Assembly (NCBI GenBank): GCA_948616425.1
Contig: CAPGBJ010000016.1
Location: forward strand, 1 to 60,421
Source: an uncultured Oscillospiraceae bacterium
GTDB taxonomy: Bacteria; Bacillota; Clostridia; Oscillospirales; Oscillospiraceae
Length of the DNA: 60,421 bases
Direction of reading: 5' to 3'
Shown in pieces: positions 7,548 through 16,788 of this stretch; position 1 is the first letter of the stretch; every line of letters starts with the position of its first letter. A program made the translations under genes and the position numbers. A model generated the notes under the pieces. That model ran no database searches. It was not told where the DNA came from and was given only the letters and a program-made list of their open reading frames with translations.

Positions 7548-10500
7548 TCAAACAATCCCGAAGAATTTATCAAAGAATGTTTTTAGTTTATCAATGATAC
7601 CTTGCTTTTTTGCCGCACGGTTTCCACCGCCAAAGCGTGACACCGGCGGCATCAGCCGGTCAATATCAGTGCCGGTGGTCTTGATTTCTCCAGCTTGCAG
7701 TGCGGTTTCGATAAACTGACGGGTTTCTTCCGGTTTAAGCCTTTCTTCTGTAATAATAGTTGCCAGTTCCTGCTCCTTCTGCCGCATCACAAAGTCTCGC
7801 CACTCCAGGAAAACATCTTCAACCTCGTTGATACCGGAAATGAAGTTCTCGATCAGAGCCTTTTTGCTCCGCAACTCCGGGCTGGCGTCCACGGCTTTTC
7901 GGATAGTGATCAAAATTTCCTTGTCCTCGCTGTGGGAGTTGTGATACTTTTTCACCAGCAACAAAATGTAGTCAATATTGATCTCTACCTGGCGGATCAG
8001 CTCCATTTCAAAGACAATATCATCGTCGATATCGGAGCTGACTCCTTTTTTCCTTCGCTCAGCCCACTCATCCTTCAAATCCTGATACCGTCCCAGATAG
8101 TCCTGCAAATCTCGTTCAGACAGGATGTCACAGCCCTGGAACTCATCAAAGGAGGTCAGGATATTCCGCATACGCAGAATGGCCCCAAACAAAGAAATAA
8201 AGTCCTTCTCGTTCTGCTCCCCGATGATTTGAGGCTCAGTCAGCGGAAACTTTTCTGTCAGATTTTGAATGAGGTTTTTATATCCGGGGTGTTCTGTACC
8301 GTCCTCATCCGTATAGCCGCCGAAATAGTCCTGAAAGCTCCGCAGCAACACGATGCCGCCCGCCTGCTTGTCCCCAAAGAGCGCGATGGCATCGTCCACC
8401 CGCTTTTGCAAATTGCGGAAGCAGACGATATTGCCGAAGGTCTTGATGGAGTTGAGGATACGGTTTGTGCGGGAAAACGCCTGGATCAAACCGTGCATTT
8501 TGAGATTTTTGTCCACCCATAGGGTATTCAGCGTCGTAGCGTCAAAGCCAGTGAGGAACATATTGACGACGATCAGCAGGTCAATTTCCCGGTTTTTCAT
8601 CCGCAGGGACACGTCTTTATAGTAATTCTGGAATTTATCGCTGCATGTATCGTAGTTGGTGTGGAACATCTCGTTATAGTCCCCGATGGCCTGCTCCAGA
8701 AAATCACGGGAGCTTTTATCCAGGGCGGAGGTATCCTCCGGGTTTTCCTCGTCCAGAATGCCGTCTGTTTCCGCCTCGTTGGCCCCATAGCTGTAAATGA
8801 TGGCGACCCGCAGCCGTTTACTGGGGGTAGCGTCCATCTGCCGCTTGAACTCCGTATAATAGAGCTTTGCCATAGTGACGGAGGCCACCGCAAAGATGGA
8901 GTTGAAGCCGCTCAGGCGCTGCTTTTTCTTGATCTCCTCCACCGGAGACCTTCCGGCGGAGGCAACCGCTGAAATATTGGTCAGAGCGTTAAAGACATAG
9001 GTCTTATCCCCGCGATAGGTCTTCGTGTCGAAATGCTCCAAAATGTGCCGGGTGACGAGCTCGATCCGCCGAGGGGCCATATACGCCTTTTCCCGGTCGA
9101 TGTCCCACACCTGTTCGTCGATCATCTCCTCGTCCATGCCCATGGTCTTATAGTAGTCCACATGGAAGGGTAGGACATTCTTATCATTGATCGCGTCCAC
9201 GATGGTATAGGTGTGCAGCTGGTCGCCAAAGGTCTGCTCCGTAGTGCGGAACTGGGGATTGCCGCTCTTATTGGCGTTGACCGCAAAAATCGGTGTGCCG
9301 GTGAAGCCGAACAAATGGTACTTCTTGAAATTCTTGACGATAGCCGTGTGCATATCCCCGAACTGACTGCGGTGGCACTCGTCGAAGATAATCACAACAT
9401 GCTTGTCATAGACCCCGTGGCCTTTGTTCTTCGCCACAAAGGTGGAGAGCTTTTGAATGGTGGTGATGATGATCTTGGCGTTGGGGTCCTCCAGTTGCTT
9501 CTTTAAAATGGCGGTGGAGGTGTTGGAGTTGGCCGCGCCCTTCTCAAAGCGGTCGTACTCCTTCATGGTCTGGTAGTCCAGGTCCTTCCGATCCACTACG
9601 AACAGCACCTTGTCTATGTAGGGCAACAGGGAGGCCAGACGGGCAGTCTTGAAGCTGGTGAGGGTCTTGCCGGAGCCGGTGGTGTGCCAGATGTACCCGC
9701 CGCCTGCGATGGAGCCATATTTTTTGTAGTTGTTGGCGATCTCGATGCGGTTCAAGATCCGCTCGGTGGCGGTGATCTGATAGGGCCGCATGACCATCAG
9801 CATCTGCTCCGAGGTAAAAATGCAGTACCGTGTCAGCACGTTCAAGAGGGTGTGCTTGGCGAAAAACGTCCGGGTGAAGTCCATCAAGTCCGGCAAGATC
9901 CGGTTGTTGGCGTCGGCCCAGAAGGAGGTAAATTCAAAGCTGTTGCTGGTCTTTTTCTTCTTGACGGCAGAGGCGGCCTCCTTGATGGCGTTCCAGCGAG
10001 TGGTGTTGGAATAATACTTGGTGTTCGTGCCATTGGAGATGACGAAGATCTGCACATACTCATACAGGCCGCTGCCCGCCCAAAAGCTGTCCCGCTGGTA
10101 GCGGTCGATCTGGTTGAACGCCTCCCGGATGGCCACGCCCCGGCGCTTCAGCTCGATATGGACCAGGGGCAGACCATTCACTAGGACCGTCACATCATAG
10201 CGGTTGTCATACCGCGCCCCGTCCTCTTTGCCGACGGTGTACTGATCGATGACCTGGAGGCGGTTGTTATGGACGTTTTTCTTGTCGATCAGGGTGATGT
10301 TCTTGCTCTCGCCGGTGTCCCGCCGGAGGACCTGTACAAAGTCCTCCTGGATGCGGCGGGTCTTGTCCTCGATGCCGTCGTTGGCGTTGGCGATGCACTC
10401 GCTGAAAAACCGCTCCCATTCGGAATCACTGAAGGCGTAGCCATTCAACTCCTCCAGTTTTTGGCGGAGGTTGGCAATCAGTTCCGCCTCGGAGTGGATG

Positions 10501-10655
10501 GGCAGATACTCGTACCCCTGCTCACAGAGCAGGCGGATAAACTCCTTCTCCAACGCAGCCTCGCTCTGGTAGCTGTCGGAGCGGGTCTTGACCGGCTCGT
10601 ATTCTGTAACTACCGTGTTTTCGGTGGTCTGGGCCACGATATTGGAGTAGCTCAT
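7548..10655 (-). CDS. hsdR: Type I restriction enzyme, R subunit
   Basis: The 1035-residue protein joins an N-terminal PD-(D/E)xK nuclease (Asp154 and the ELK motif at 168-170) to a superfamily 2 translocase. The Walker A motif TTGSGKT lies at 325-331, the DECH box near residue 425, and GFTGTPIF just after it. It is the motor and nuclease of a type I restriction complex, cutting DNA far from unmethylated recognition sites. The ATG overlaps the hsdS stop by 4 bases (ATGA), so it is the third gene of a coupled hsdM-hsdS-hsdR operon. Length and motifs look complete, so the nuclease is likely functional whenever HsdS is. Confidence 0.95.
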   Translation of the reverse strand: MSYSNIVAQTTENTVVTEYEPVKTRSDSYQSEAALEKEFIRLLCEQGYEYLPIHSEAELIANLRQKLEELNGYAFSDSEWERFFSECIANANDGIEDKTRRIQEDFVQVLRRDTGESKNITLIDKKNVHNNRLQVIDQYTVGKEDGARYDNRYDVTVLVNGLPLVHIELKRRGVAIREAFNQIDRYQRDSFWAGSGLYEYVQIFVISNGTNTKYYSNTTRWNAIKEAASAVKKKKTSNSFEFTSFWADANNRILPDLMDFTRTFFAKHTLLNVLTRYCIFTSEQMLMVMRPYQITATERILNRIEIANNYKKYGSIAGGGYIWHTTGSGKTLTSFKTARLASLLPYIDKVLFVVDRKDLDYQTMKEYDRFEKGAANSNTSTAILKKQLEDPNAKIIITTIQKLSTFVAKNKGHGVYDKHVVIIFDECHRSQFGDMHTAIVKNFKKYHLFGFTGTPIFAVNANKSGNPQFRTTEQTFGDQLHTYTIVDAINDKNVLPFHVDYYKTMGMDEEMIDEQVWDIDREKAYMAPRRIELVTRHILEHFDTKTYRGDKTYVFNALTNISAVASAGRSPVEEIKKKQRLSGFNSIFAVASVTMAKLYYTEFKRQMDATPSKRLRVAIIYSYGANEAETDGILDEENPEDTSALDKSSRDFLEQAIGDYNEMFHTNYDTCSDKFQNYYKDVSLRMKNREIDLLIVVNMFLTGFDATTLNTLWVDKNLKMHGLIQAFSRTNRILNSIKTFGNIVCFRNLQKRVDDAIALFGDKQAGGIVLLRSFQDYFGGYTDEDGTEHPGYKNLIQNLTEKFPLTEPQIIGEQNEKDFISLFGAILRMRNILTSFDEFQGCDILSERDLQDYLGRYQDLKDEWAERRKKGVSSDIDDDIVFEMELIRQVEINIDYILLLVKKYHNSHSEDKEILITIRKAVDASPELRSKKALIENFISGINEVEDVFLEWRDFVMRQKEQELATIITEERLKPEETRQFIETALQAGEIKTTGTDIDRLMPPVSRFGGGNRAAKKQGIIDKLKTFFDKFFGIV

Positions 10656-11218
10656 GCGGTCAGCTCCTTAAACGTAAGAAGTTTGTCCCGGTAATACTCA
10701 TACTGCTTCTGCCGCGCCGCGATCTCGGCGGGCAGGCCGGATGTCAGGTCGTTGCAGAGGGCGTCAAAGCGGTCAAGAATTTCAACTAATCGTTCTTGAA
10801 CAGGCAAAGGCGGCAAGGGGACAGCAAAGTTAGATATATCTTTTAAACTAATATGAGGAATTGCACCAGGTGATTTTTTCTTTTCCACATAGCTTGTAAA
10901 TGTTCCACTAGCAATATAATGATATACATAGCGAATATTTGCTTTAGATGTGCGAATTCTTGTCACGCGCTGAACAAGTAATAGCGGCAAATCAGATTCG
11001 GTGATGGTTCCATAGCTTTTCCCAACAAGCGAACCATCCATTGCAATAACAATATCACCCTGATTCAGAAGGAAACGTTCAAGGCCCACAGAATCTACCC
11101 AATACTTATTGATTTCTGCATTGAATTCTAGCATACCGCGTTTGATGTTCATACCCCGCAACAACCGAACACCATCTTCCTTAAACTGTGAACTATCAAA
11201 CGGATAGCCCGTGAGCAA
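10652..11218 (-). CDS. hsdS: Type I specificity subunit, second half (out of frame behind poly-G tract)
   Basis: This frame encodes the second target-recognition domain (LTGYPFDSSQFKEDGVRLLR onward), the contact segment VPLPPLPVQERLVEILDRFD, and the C-terminal conserved repeat RQKQYEYYRDKLLTF. The coding sense actually continues upstream of 11218 with VWQTLGDFCDL, reaching back to the G-run at 11260-11268; the TTG at 11218 is only the first available start. With 7 or 10 G residues it would fuse in frame with the first half to give a HsdS of about 409 residues. With the 9 present it can only be made as a separate fragment, if at all. Its stop overlaps the hsdR start. Confidence 0.85.
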   Translation of the reverse strand: MLTGYPFDSSQFKEDGVRLLRGMNIKRGMLEFNAEINKYWVDSVGLERFLLNQGDIVIAMDGSLVGKSYGTITESDLPLLLVQRVTRIRTSKANIRYVYHYIASGTFTSYVEKKKSPGAIPHISLKDISNFAVPLPPLPVQERLVEILDRFDALCNDLTSGLPAEIAARQKQYEYYRDKLLTFKELTA

Positions 11219-11880
11219 ATCGCAAAAATCCCCAAGCGTCTGCCATACGCATTCACTTGCCCCCCCCCGAGGACATCGAAGGTCAGCAACTTGTCACGAT
11301 AGTATTCATACTGTTTCCTTCTCGCTGTAAGCTCCGCTGTAAGCTCCGTGAAATTGTCAAGAATCTTGACAATTTCACTCTGCACGGGCAGAGGCGGGAC
11401 GGGGATTCTCACTGCGTTTAAGGTGTCTGGCGTAACCTCCATTACCTTTGTGCCATGGACAAGTTTTCTTTTCTGTGCGGCAAACATTTGAGTGTGAAAG
11501 TAATAGGCCAGATACTTTGCATTCTGATTATGATGAATGATTGCCGTGTGTCCGCTGACCGCAACTGCTCCACCCCCTAACCAAGCCACACATTTGCATA
11601 CATCCTCAATATTCTCACTTGTGACAGCCATAACAATATCATTAGGATAGGCCAGCTTTTGCTTTTTGGCACGGTCCTCGCTAATGAAAGTGAAAGTCTT
11701 ATCAGCAAACAGGCCGTATCTAGTATAGATTTGTCCGTAGTGGATACAAGGGACGCCTTCCAGACAGAAATCTTTCTTTTGAAGGTTTCCGCCTCTTGAG
11801 ATGGTAGCAATTTCTCCCAACTTTTTATACTCCACCCCATCCGGGCAAAGCTGTTGTATCAGCTCTTCTAGCCTGCTCAT
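11149..11880 (-). CDS. hsdS: Type I specificity subunit, first half (truncated by frameshift)
   Basis: The 243-residue frame begins MSRLEELIQQLCPDGVEYKK, a typical HsdS start, and holds the first target-recognition domain. VRIPVPPLPVQSEIVKILDN and the central conserved repeat RRKQYEYYRDKLLTFDV follow. After GGG at residues 205-207 the frame runs 36 residues into unrelated sequence and stops. Half-length specificity subunits can dimerise to recognise a symmetrical site, as described for NgoAV of Neisseria gonorrhoeae, so this form may still be active with altered specificity. The ATG overlaps the hsdM stop by 4 bases. Confidence 0.9.
   Translation of the reverse strand: MSRLEELIQQLCPDGVEYKKLGEIATISRGGNLQKKDFCLEGVPCIHYGQIYTRYGLFADKTFTFISEDRAKKQKLAYPNDIVMAVTSENIEDVCKCVAWLGGGAVAVSGHTAIIHHNQNAKYLAYYFHTQMFAAQKRKLVHGTKVMEVTPDTLNAVRIPVPPLPVQSEIVKILDNFTELTAELTARRKQYEYYRDKLLTFDVLGGGQVNAYGRRLGIFAICSRAIRLIVHSLRKMVFGCCGV
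11260..11268 (-). repeat. Poly-G (9) tract in hsdS, probable slippage site
   Basis: Nine consecutive C on the + strand (G in the gene) lie exactly where the first and second halves of hsdS change frame. Runs of this length are prone to slipped-strand mispairing. Confidence 0.85.
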
Positions 11881-13445
11881 GCGCCCACCTCGATCTCCGC
11901 GATGATCTTCGCGATCTCATCCCGCAAGACCTGCTCCCGGGCTACGATCTCCTCAATCTCTGCGTTGAGCTTCACAATGTCGATTTTCTCCCGGGTATCC
12001 TCCGCTTCCACATAGGTGGACACGGACAGGTTGTAATCATTCCCGGCAATCTCGCTGTACTCCGCCAAGTGGGAGAAATGCCTGATCTCCTCTCGGCTGG
12101 TAAAAACGGACACAATGCGCTCAATATTCTCCGCCGTCAGCCGGTTGTTGTTCGTCACCTTGACGCACTCGCCGGAGGCGTCGATAAACAGGGTTTTGTT
12201 GTCCGCTTTGCCTCGCTTCAACACCATGATGCAGGTGGCGATGCTCGTCCCGAAAAACAGGTTTGCCGGAAGCTGGATCACACAGTCGATAAAGTTATTA
12301 TCCACAAGATATTGCCGTATCTTCTTCTCGGCGCCGCCCCGGTACATGATACCGGGGAAACAGACGATCGCCGCCGTGCCGCTGGGAGCCAGCCAGGACA
12401 AGCTGTGCATGATAAAGGCAAGATCCGCTTTAGATCTGGGGGCCAGCACACCGGCGGGGGCAAAGCGGGGATCGTTGATGAGGGTGGCGTCATCATCCCC
12501 CGCCCACTTGATGGAGTAGGGGGGATTAGAGACGATCAGCTCAAAGGGCTCGTCGTCCCAATGCTGGGGCGCGGTCAGCGTGTCCTCACAGGCGATGTTG
12601 AATTTGTCAAAGCCCACGTCGTGGAGGAACATATTGATGCGGCAGAGGTTGTAGGTGGTGATGTTGATCTCCTGCCCGAAGTAACCGAACTGCACCCCGT
12701 CCTTGCCCAGCACCTTGGTCGCTTTCAGCAGCAGGGAACCGGAACCGCAGGCCGGGTCATAGACCTTGTTGACCTTGGTTTTCCCCACCGTCCCCAGCCG
12801 GGTCAGCAGTTCCGACACGTCGGAGGGTGTGAAAAACTCGCCCCCGCTCTTTCCGGCGTTGGAGGCGTACATGGTCATGAGAAATTCGTAGGCGTCCCCA
12901 AAGGCGTCGATGCTGTGGCCCCGGACCTCGCCCAGGTTCATACCGCCGATGCCGTTGAGGAGCTTCACCAGCTTTTCATTTCGCTTGGCAACGGTAGCGC
13001 CCAGCTTATTGCTGTTCACATCAAAATCGTCGAACAGCCCGGAAAAGCACTGCTCGGAGGAGCTGCCCTTGGCGGAGTCTTCAATATGATGAAAGACTTT
13101 CTCCAGGGTTTCATTCAAGTTTTCATCTTGGGGCGCGCTGGCCCGGACGTTGCAGAACAACTCAGAGGGCAACATGAAAAAGCCCTTCTCCTGCACCAGT
13201 CCCTCCCGTGCCTCCTCCGCCTCCGCATCAGAGAGTTTGGCATAATCGAAGCTGTCGTTACCGGCGGCGATCTCCCCTGCGTTGATGTACTCCGCCAAAT
13301 TTTCCGAGATGTAACGATAGAACATCGTACCAAGCACATAGCTCTTGAAGTCCCAGCCGTCCACACTGCCCCGCAGTTCATCGGCAATGGCCCAGATCGC
13401 CCGGTGGAGTTCCTCGCGCTCCTGCTCTTTTCTAACGTCGGCCAT
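11877..13445 (-). CDS. hsdM: Type I modification methyltransferase, M subunit
   Basis: The 522-residue protein has the HsdM N-terminal helical domain (LHRAIWAIADELRGSVDGWD, FKSYVLGTMFYRYIS), the SAM-binding motif DPACGSGS near residue 229 and the catalytic NPPYS motif near 306, as in N6-adenine methyltransferases. The C-terminal coiled coil (about 485-520) contacts HsdS. It methylates the recognition site jointly with HsdS. AGGAGG lies 9 bases before the ATG. It is the first gene of the operon; upstream there is a possible TACAAT -10 (reverse strand of 13507-13512) without a clear -35. The family length is normal and the frame is intact. Confidence 0.96.
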   Translation of the reverse strand: MADVRKEQEREELHRAIWAIADELRGSVDGWDFKSYVLGTMFYRYISENLAEYINAGEIAAGNDSFDYAKLSDAEAEEAREGLVQEKGFFMLPSELFCNVRASAPQDENLNETLEKVFHHIEDSAKGSSSEQCFSGLFDDFDVNSNKLGATVAKRNEKLVKLLNGIGGMNLGEVRGHSIDAFGDAYEFLMTMYASNAGKSGGEFFTPSDVSELLTRLGTVGKTKVNKVYDPACGSGSLLLKATKVLGKDGVQFGYFGQEINITTYNLCRINMFLHDVGFDKFNIACEDTLTAPQHWDDEPFELIVSNPPYSIKWAGDDDATLINDPRFAPAGVLAPRSKADLAFIMHSLSWLAPSGTAAIVCFPGIMYRGGAEKKIRQYLVDNNFIDCVIQLPANLFFGTSIATCIMVLKRGKADNKTLFIDASGECVKVTNNNRLTAENIERIVSVFTSREEIRHFSHLAEYSEIAGNDYNLSVSTYVEAEDTREKIDIVKLNAEIEEIVAREQVLRDEIAKIIAEIEVGA

Positions 13446-13671
13446 AAAATGGTCTCCTCCTATGTCAACAATTCCACATCTTTTAGAAACATGTCAGATA
13501 CATCAAATTGTAGCATAAACCGATCTTTTTTTTAATCTGTATTGTGGGATTTTTAAGGGTATGGGTAGTAGCGGCAAGCAATGCACCAGCCCACGAACGC
13601 GCTGAAACTGGTGATAATCGCAATGAGGCATCAGTTTTTCCAATCAATCATCCTCTCCCGATTTGGATAGA

Positions 13672-13706
13672 AAGGGGCGGTCTGCTTTCCATACAGACTG
13701 CCCCTT
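13672..13706 (-). terminator. Intrinsic terminator behind the recombinase pseudogene
   Basis: AAGGGGC-A-GTCTG pairs with CAGAC-C-GCCCCTT across a 9-base loop. On the reverse strand it follows the TAA at 13713 and ends in TTTC. Confidence 0.7.
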
Positions 13707-13712
13707 GGTGGT

Positions 13713-15000
13713 TTATGCAGTTTGCTGTTCCTGCTGCTTCTTTCTCTCCTGTGCGCGACGCCACTTTTCACGGCCTTTGGCCCGACGCTGACGCACCTTT
13801 TCCATTTCCGCCAGTTCTTCCGGTGTCGGTTCCGGCGGAGGAACATCAAACTTGCCAATGAATTTCAAGTAGATGTCCACTTCCTGGGTGCGCTCTCCGC
13901 TGGAGCGGTCTGGCGCATGGACGAGGATCTTATCTACAAGTTAGTAGATCATCGGGGTCGCCAGCACAGAGAAGTCGTTGTACTTCCTTGCCAACTACAG
14001 AAACTAGTCTACCCTTGCGGTGTCCGCCTCAAAAGCGTCTAACTCAGCCTGTTCCTGGGCGATAGTAGCCTCCAGCGTTTCCTGTTCCTGTTCATACTCG
14101 CCGGACAGCATCTCAAACCGCTTCTCTGAAATCTTCTCGCCGGCGTATGCCTCGTAAAGTTTTTTGATGAGGCCGTTCAGCTCCTTGGAACGCTTGCGGT
14201 CTTTGTTGAGCTTTCGTTTCAAGTCCTTTGCAACCTGGGCCTGACGGACTTCGGACACCGCCCGGACTTTTTCGATAAACTCTGCCTCGCTGGAGATGGC
14301 GTAGGCACTGACTGTCTTGATGGTATCCAGCAGCAACGCCCGCAAATCCCTGGTGCGAGTATAGTGACCAAAACATTCTTGCAGACTGCGGTTAGATGTG
14401 AGTGAAAAAGAGGAGCATTCTTAGCTGTCATAGGGATAAAGGCCGGTAGCAGGGTCGATTCCCCGGCCCTCCCTCTCAGAAAAAGACTTCTTCCGGTGAT
14501 TATACATCTTTGCGCCGCAATCAGCGCAAAATACCAGCCCTGTCAACGGATTGGCCTGGCCAGTAGAGTCGGTGCGCCTGACAGTCTTTCTGATCCGTTG
14601 GGCTAATTTCCAAGTTTCCGGGTCAACGATGGCCTCATGGGTGTTCTCAAAAACTGTCCATTCCTCCGGCGGACGCCTGATGGCTCGTTTATCTTTATAG
14701 GACTCCTTGTAGGAACGGAAGTTGACCGTATGCCCGATATACTCTGGTTTAGTTTAAATGTTGCTGACAGTTGTGCTGCTCCAGTCGTAGGGGCGAGATG
14801 CATCCATATCCCTCTGCTTTGTTCCCATACCGCGCATCCCCATGTAATAGGAAGGGCGTTCAACTTTGTCATCTCGAAGGATACCAGCAATCTGACCGGG
14901 ACCATGCCCTTCCATGCTCAACCGAAAAATGCGTTGGACAACTGCGGCGGCTTCCTCGTCGATCAGCCAGTGGTGCTTGTTGAATGAGATTTCTTCCCGT
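13713..15000 (-). pseudogene. TndX/TnpX-like large serine recombinase, degenerate
   Basis: Fragments in several reverse-strand frames together read as the central and C-terminal part of a large serine recombinase. In order these are NKHHWLIDEEA near 14980, a recombinase-domain stretch with PSYYMGMRGMG, then LVFCADCGAKMYNHRKKSF (zinc ribbon) near 14500, the coiled coil LDTIKTVSAYAISSEAEF to about 14045, and VHAPDRSSGERTQEVDIY ending at the TAA. At least three frame changes and an internal stop near 14420 separate them, and the N-terminal catalytic domain is missing. It is therefore inactive. It lies upstream of hsdM and mirrors the relic on the hsdR side. Confidence 0.85.
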
Positions 15001-15219
15001 TTTCAGTCAAAGCGGTTAATTTTCCAAATGATGATTGTCTCGGAAGGGAGCAGATACAGGCAATTTACTGGGGCGTACAAGGGGAAAAAGTGTTGGACAA
15101 CTGTGGGGAAGGACAATATAATTTAAATATAAATTTCTGCTGCAGAAAAGTTTATTTGTACAAAATATACATTTCCGGTGGTTTCCGTGTGCTCAATAAA
15201 AAGAAAGGGGGAATTTTCC

Positions 15220-16761
15220 TTGCGTCAAAATTCGGCAAACGAAAAACCGCACGCCAAGGGCTTTTACGGCACTGTGGAGGCAATTGGCAACAAAATCCCC
15301 AATCCGATGATTTTCTTTGTCTGGTTTTGTGTCATCATAATTCTGGCATCCTGGATCTGCTCCAGCATCAGCCTGTCGGCAGTCAACCCGGCCACCGGGG
15401 AGACTGCGGAGGTGTACAACCTGCTCTCCAGAGAGGGAATCGCCCGAATGCTGACCAGCATGGTATCCAATTTCCAGTCGCTCTCCGTTCTGGGTCCGGT
15501 ACTCACCTGCATGTTCGGCGTCGGCATCTGCGAGCGGTCCGGTCTGTTCCGGATTGCCCTGCAAAAGATTGTGGAGAGCTCCAATGGCTCTGACCTGAAG
15601 GTCATCATTGTCTTTTGCTTTGTCAGCGTTATGGCGGACGCCGCCGGCGGCGTGGGATACGTGATCATGCCGGTGCTGGGCGCCTCTATCTTCGCCACAA
15701 TGGGCCGCAACCCCCTGGCCGGCGCGCTGTGCGGCTACGCCACCGTCTCCGGGGCCATGTGTGCCAACCTACTGCTCACCTCCATGGACGTGACCAACTA
15801 CAGCTTTACGGCGGCGGCAGCCCAGCTGGTTGACCCAAGCTACTCCGCCTCCCCCGCTATCAACTGGTATTTTGCCGCCTTCTCGGTGGTGATTCTCACC
15901 GCCGCCTCGGTGGTAATCACGATGAAGTTTGTAGAACCCCGGCTGGCCGCCCGACAGGGCACGGTGCAGGCACAGCGCAATGTAGAAAAGCTGACTCCAG
16001 AGGAAAACCGTGCTGTGCGCAACGCGCTAATCTCCGTTCTGATCTATGCCGTGGTGCTGCTGGTGGGGATGCTTCCCTCCGAGGGTATCCTGCGGGACCC
16101 GGAAACCGGCGGACTCTTTGTGGCGGCGGCTCCCTTGATGAAGGGGCTCCCCTTCCTCATCGCGCTACTGTTCTTTATCCCAGGCGTGGTATTCGGCCTG
16201 TCCTGCGGCACCTTCCAAAACAGCACCGATGTGGTCAACGCCCTGGGAGACTGCATGAAGGATATGGGCTCCTTTGTGGCTCTGTGCTTTGTGATGGCCC
16301 AGTTTCTGAAGTACTTTGAGTGGTCCAACCTGGCCATCATTGTCGCAATCAGGGGGGCAGAGCTGCTCAAGAGCTCCGGCCTGCCCATGCTGATCATCCT
16401 CATTCTGTTTATTCTGCTGTCTGGCTTTATGAATTTGTTTATCGGCAGTGCCTCGGCCAAATACGGGTTGATCGCCTCGGTTTTCGTGCCCATGTTCATG
16501 CTGATGGGCTACGACCCAGCTCTGACCCAGATGTGCTACCGTATCGGCGATGCCTTTACCAACCCCATCACCCCCGCTTTCGCCTATTTTGCCATGCTCC
16601 TGTCCCTGTGCAAGCAACACGACAAGGACTTTGGCTTCGGAACCCTGATGGCCAATATGCTGCCCTACACCATTGGCTTCTTCCTGTGCTTTGTGGTGCA
16701 GATGTGCATTTGGTTTGTCTGCCAGATCCCTCTGGGACCGGGCGGCGGAATCTTATATTAA
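15220..16761 (+). CDS. AbgT family transporter (p-aminobenzoyl-glutamate type)
   Basis: The 513-residue membrane protein has about 12 hydrophobic segments. It shows AbgT family features: GTVEAIGNKIPNPMIFFVWF at the N-terminus, FVSVMADAAGGVGYVIMPVL, GYATVSGAMCANLLLTSMDV, FGLSCGTFQNSTDVVNALGD and RIGDAFTNPITPAFAYFAML near the C-terminus. Family members import aminobenzoyl-glutamate or export sulfonamide-like compounds, driven by an ion gradient. I chose the TTG at 15220 because AAAGGGGG lies a few bases before it; a GTG at 15178 is possible but lacks a ribosome site. It is the first gene of a set with a creatinase-like protein (28 bases on) and an opine dehydrogenase, so the real substrate may be an N-substituted amino acid. 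Confidence 0.9.
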   Translation: MRQNSANEKPHAKGFYGTVEAIGNKIPNPMIFFVWFCVIIILASWICSSISLSAVNPATGETAEVYNLLSREGIARMLTSMVSNFQSLSVLGPVLTCMFGVGICERSGLFRIALQKIVESSNGSDLKVIIVFCFVSVMADAAGGVGYVIMPVLGASIFATMGRNPLAGALCGYATVSGAMCANLLLTSMDVTNYSFTAAAAQLVDPSYSASPAINWYFAAFSVVILTAASVVITMKFVEPRLAARQGTVQAQRNVEKLTPEENRAVRNALISVLIYAVVLLVGMLPSEGILRDPETGGLFVAAAPLMKGLPFLIALLFFIPGVVFGLSCGTFQNSTDVVNALGDCMKDMGSFVALCFVMAQFLKYFEWSNLAIIVAIRGAELLKSSGLPMLIILILFILLSGFMNLFIGSASAKYGLIASVFVPMFMLMGYDPALTQMCYRIGDAFTNPITPAFAYFAMLLSLCKQHDKDFGFGTLMANMLPYTIGFFLCFVVQMCIWFVCQIPLGPGGGILY

Positions 16762-16788
16762 ATATATTAAAATTGGGAGAAATGAACT

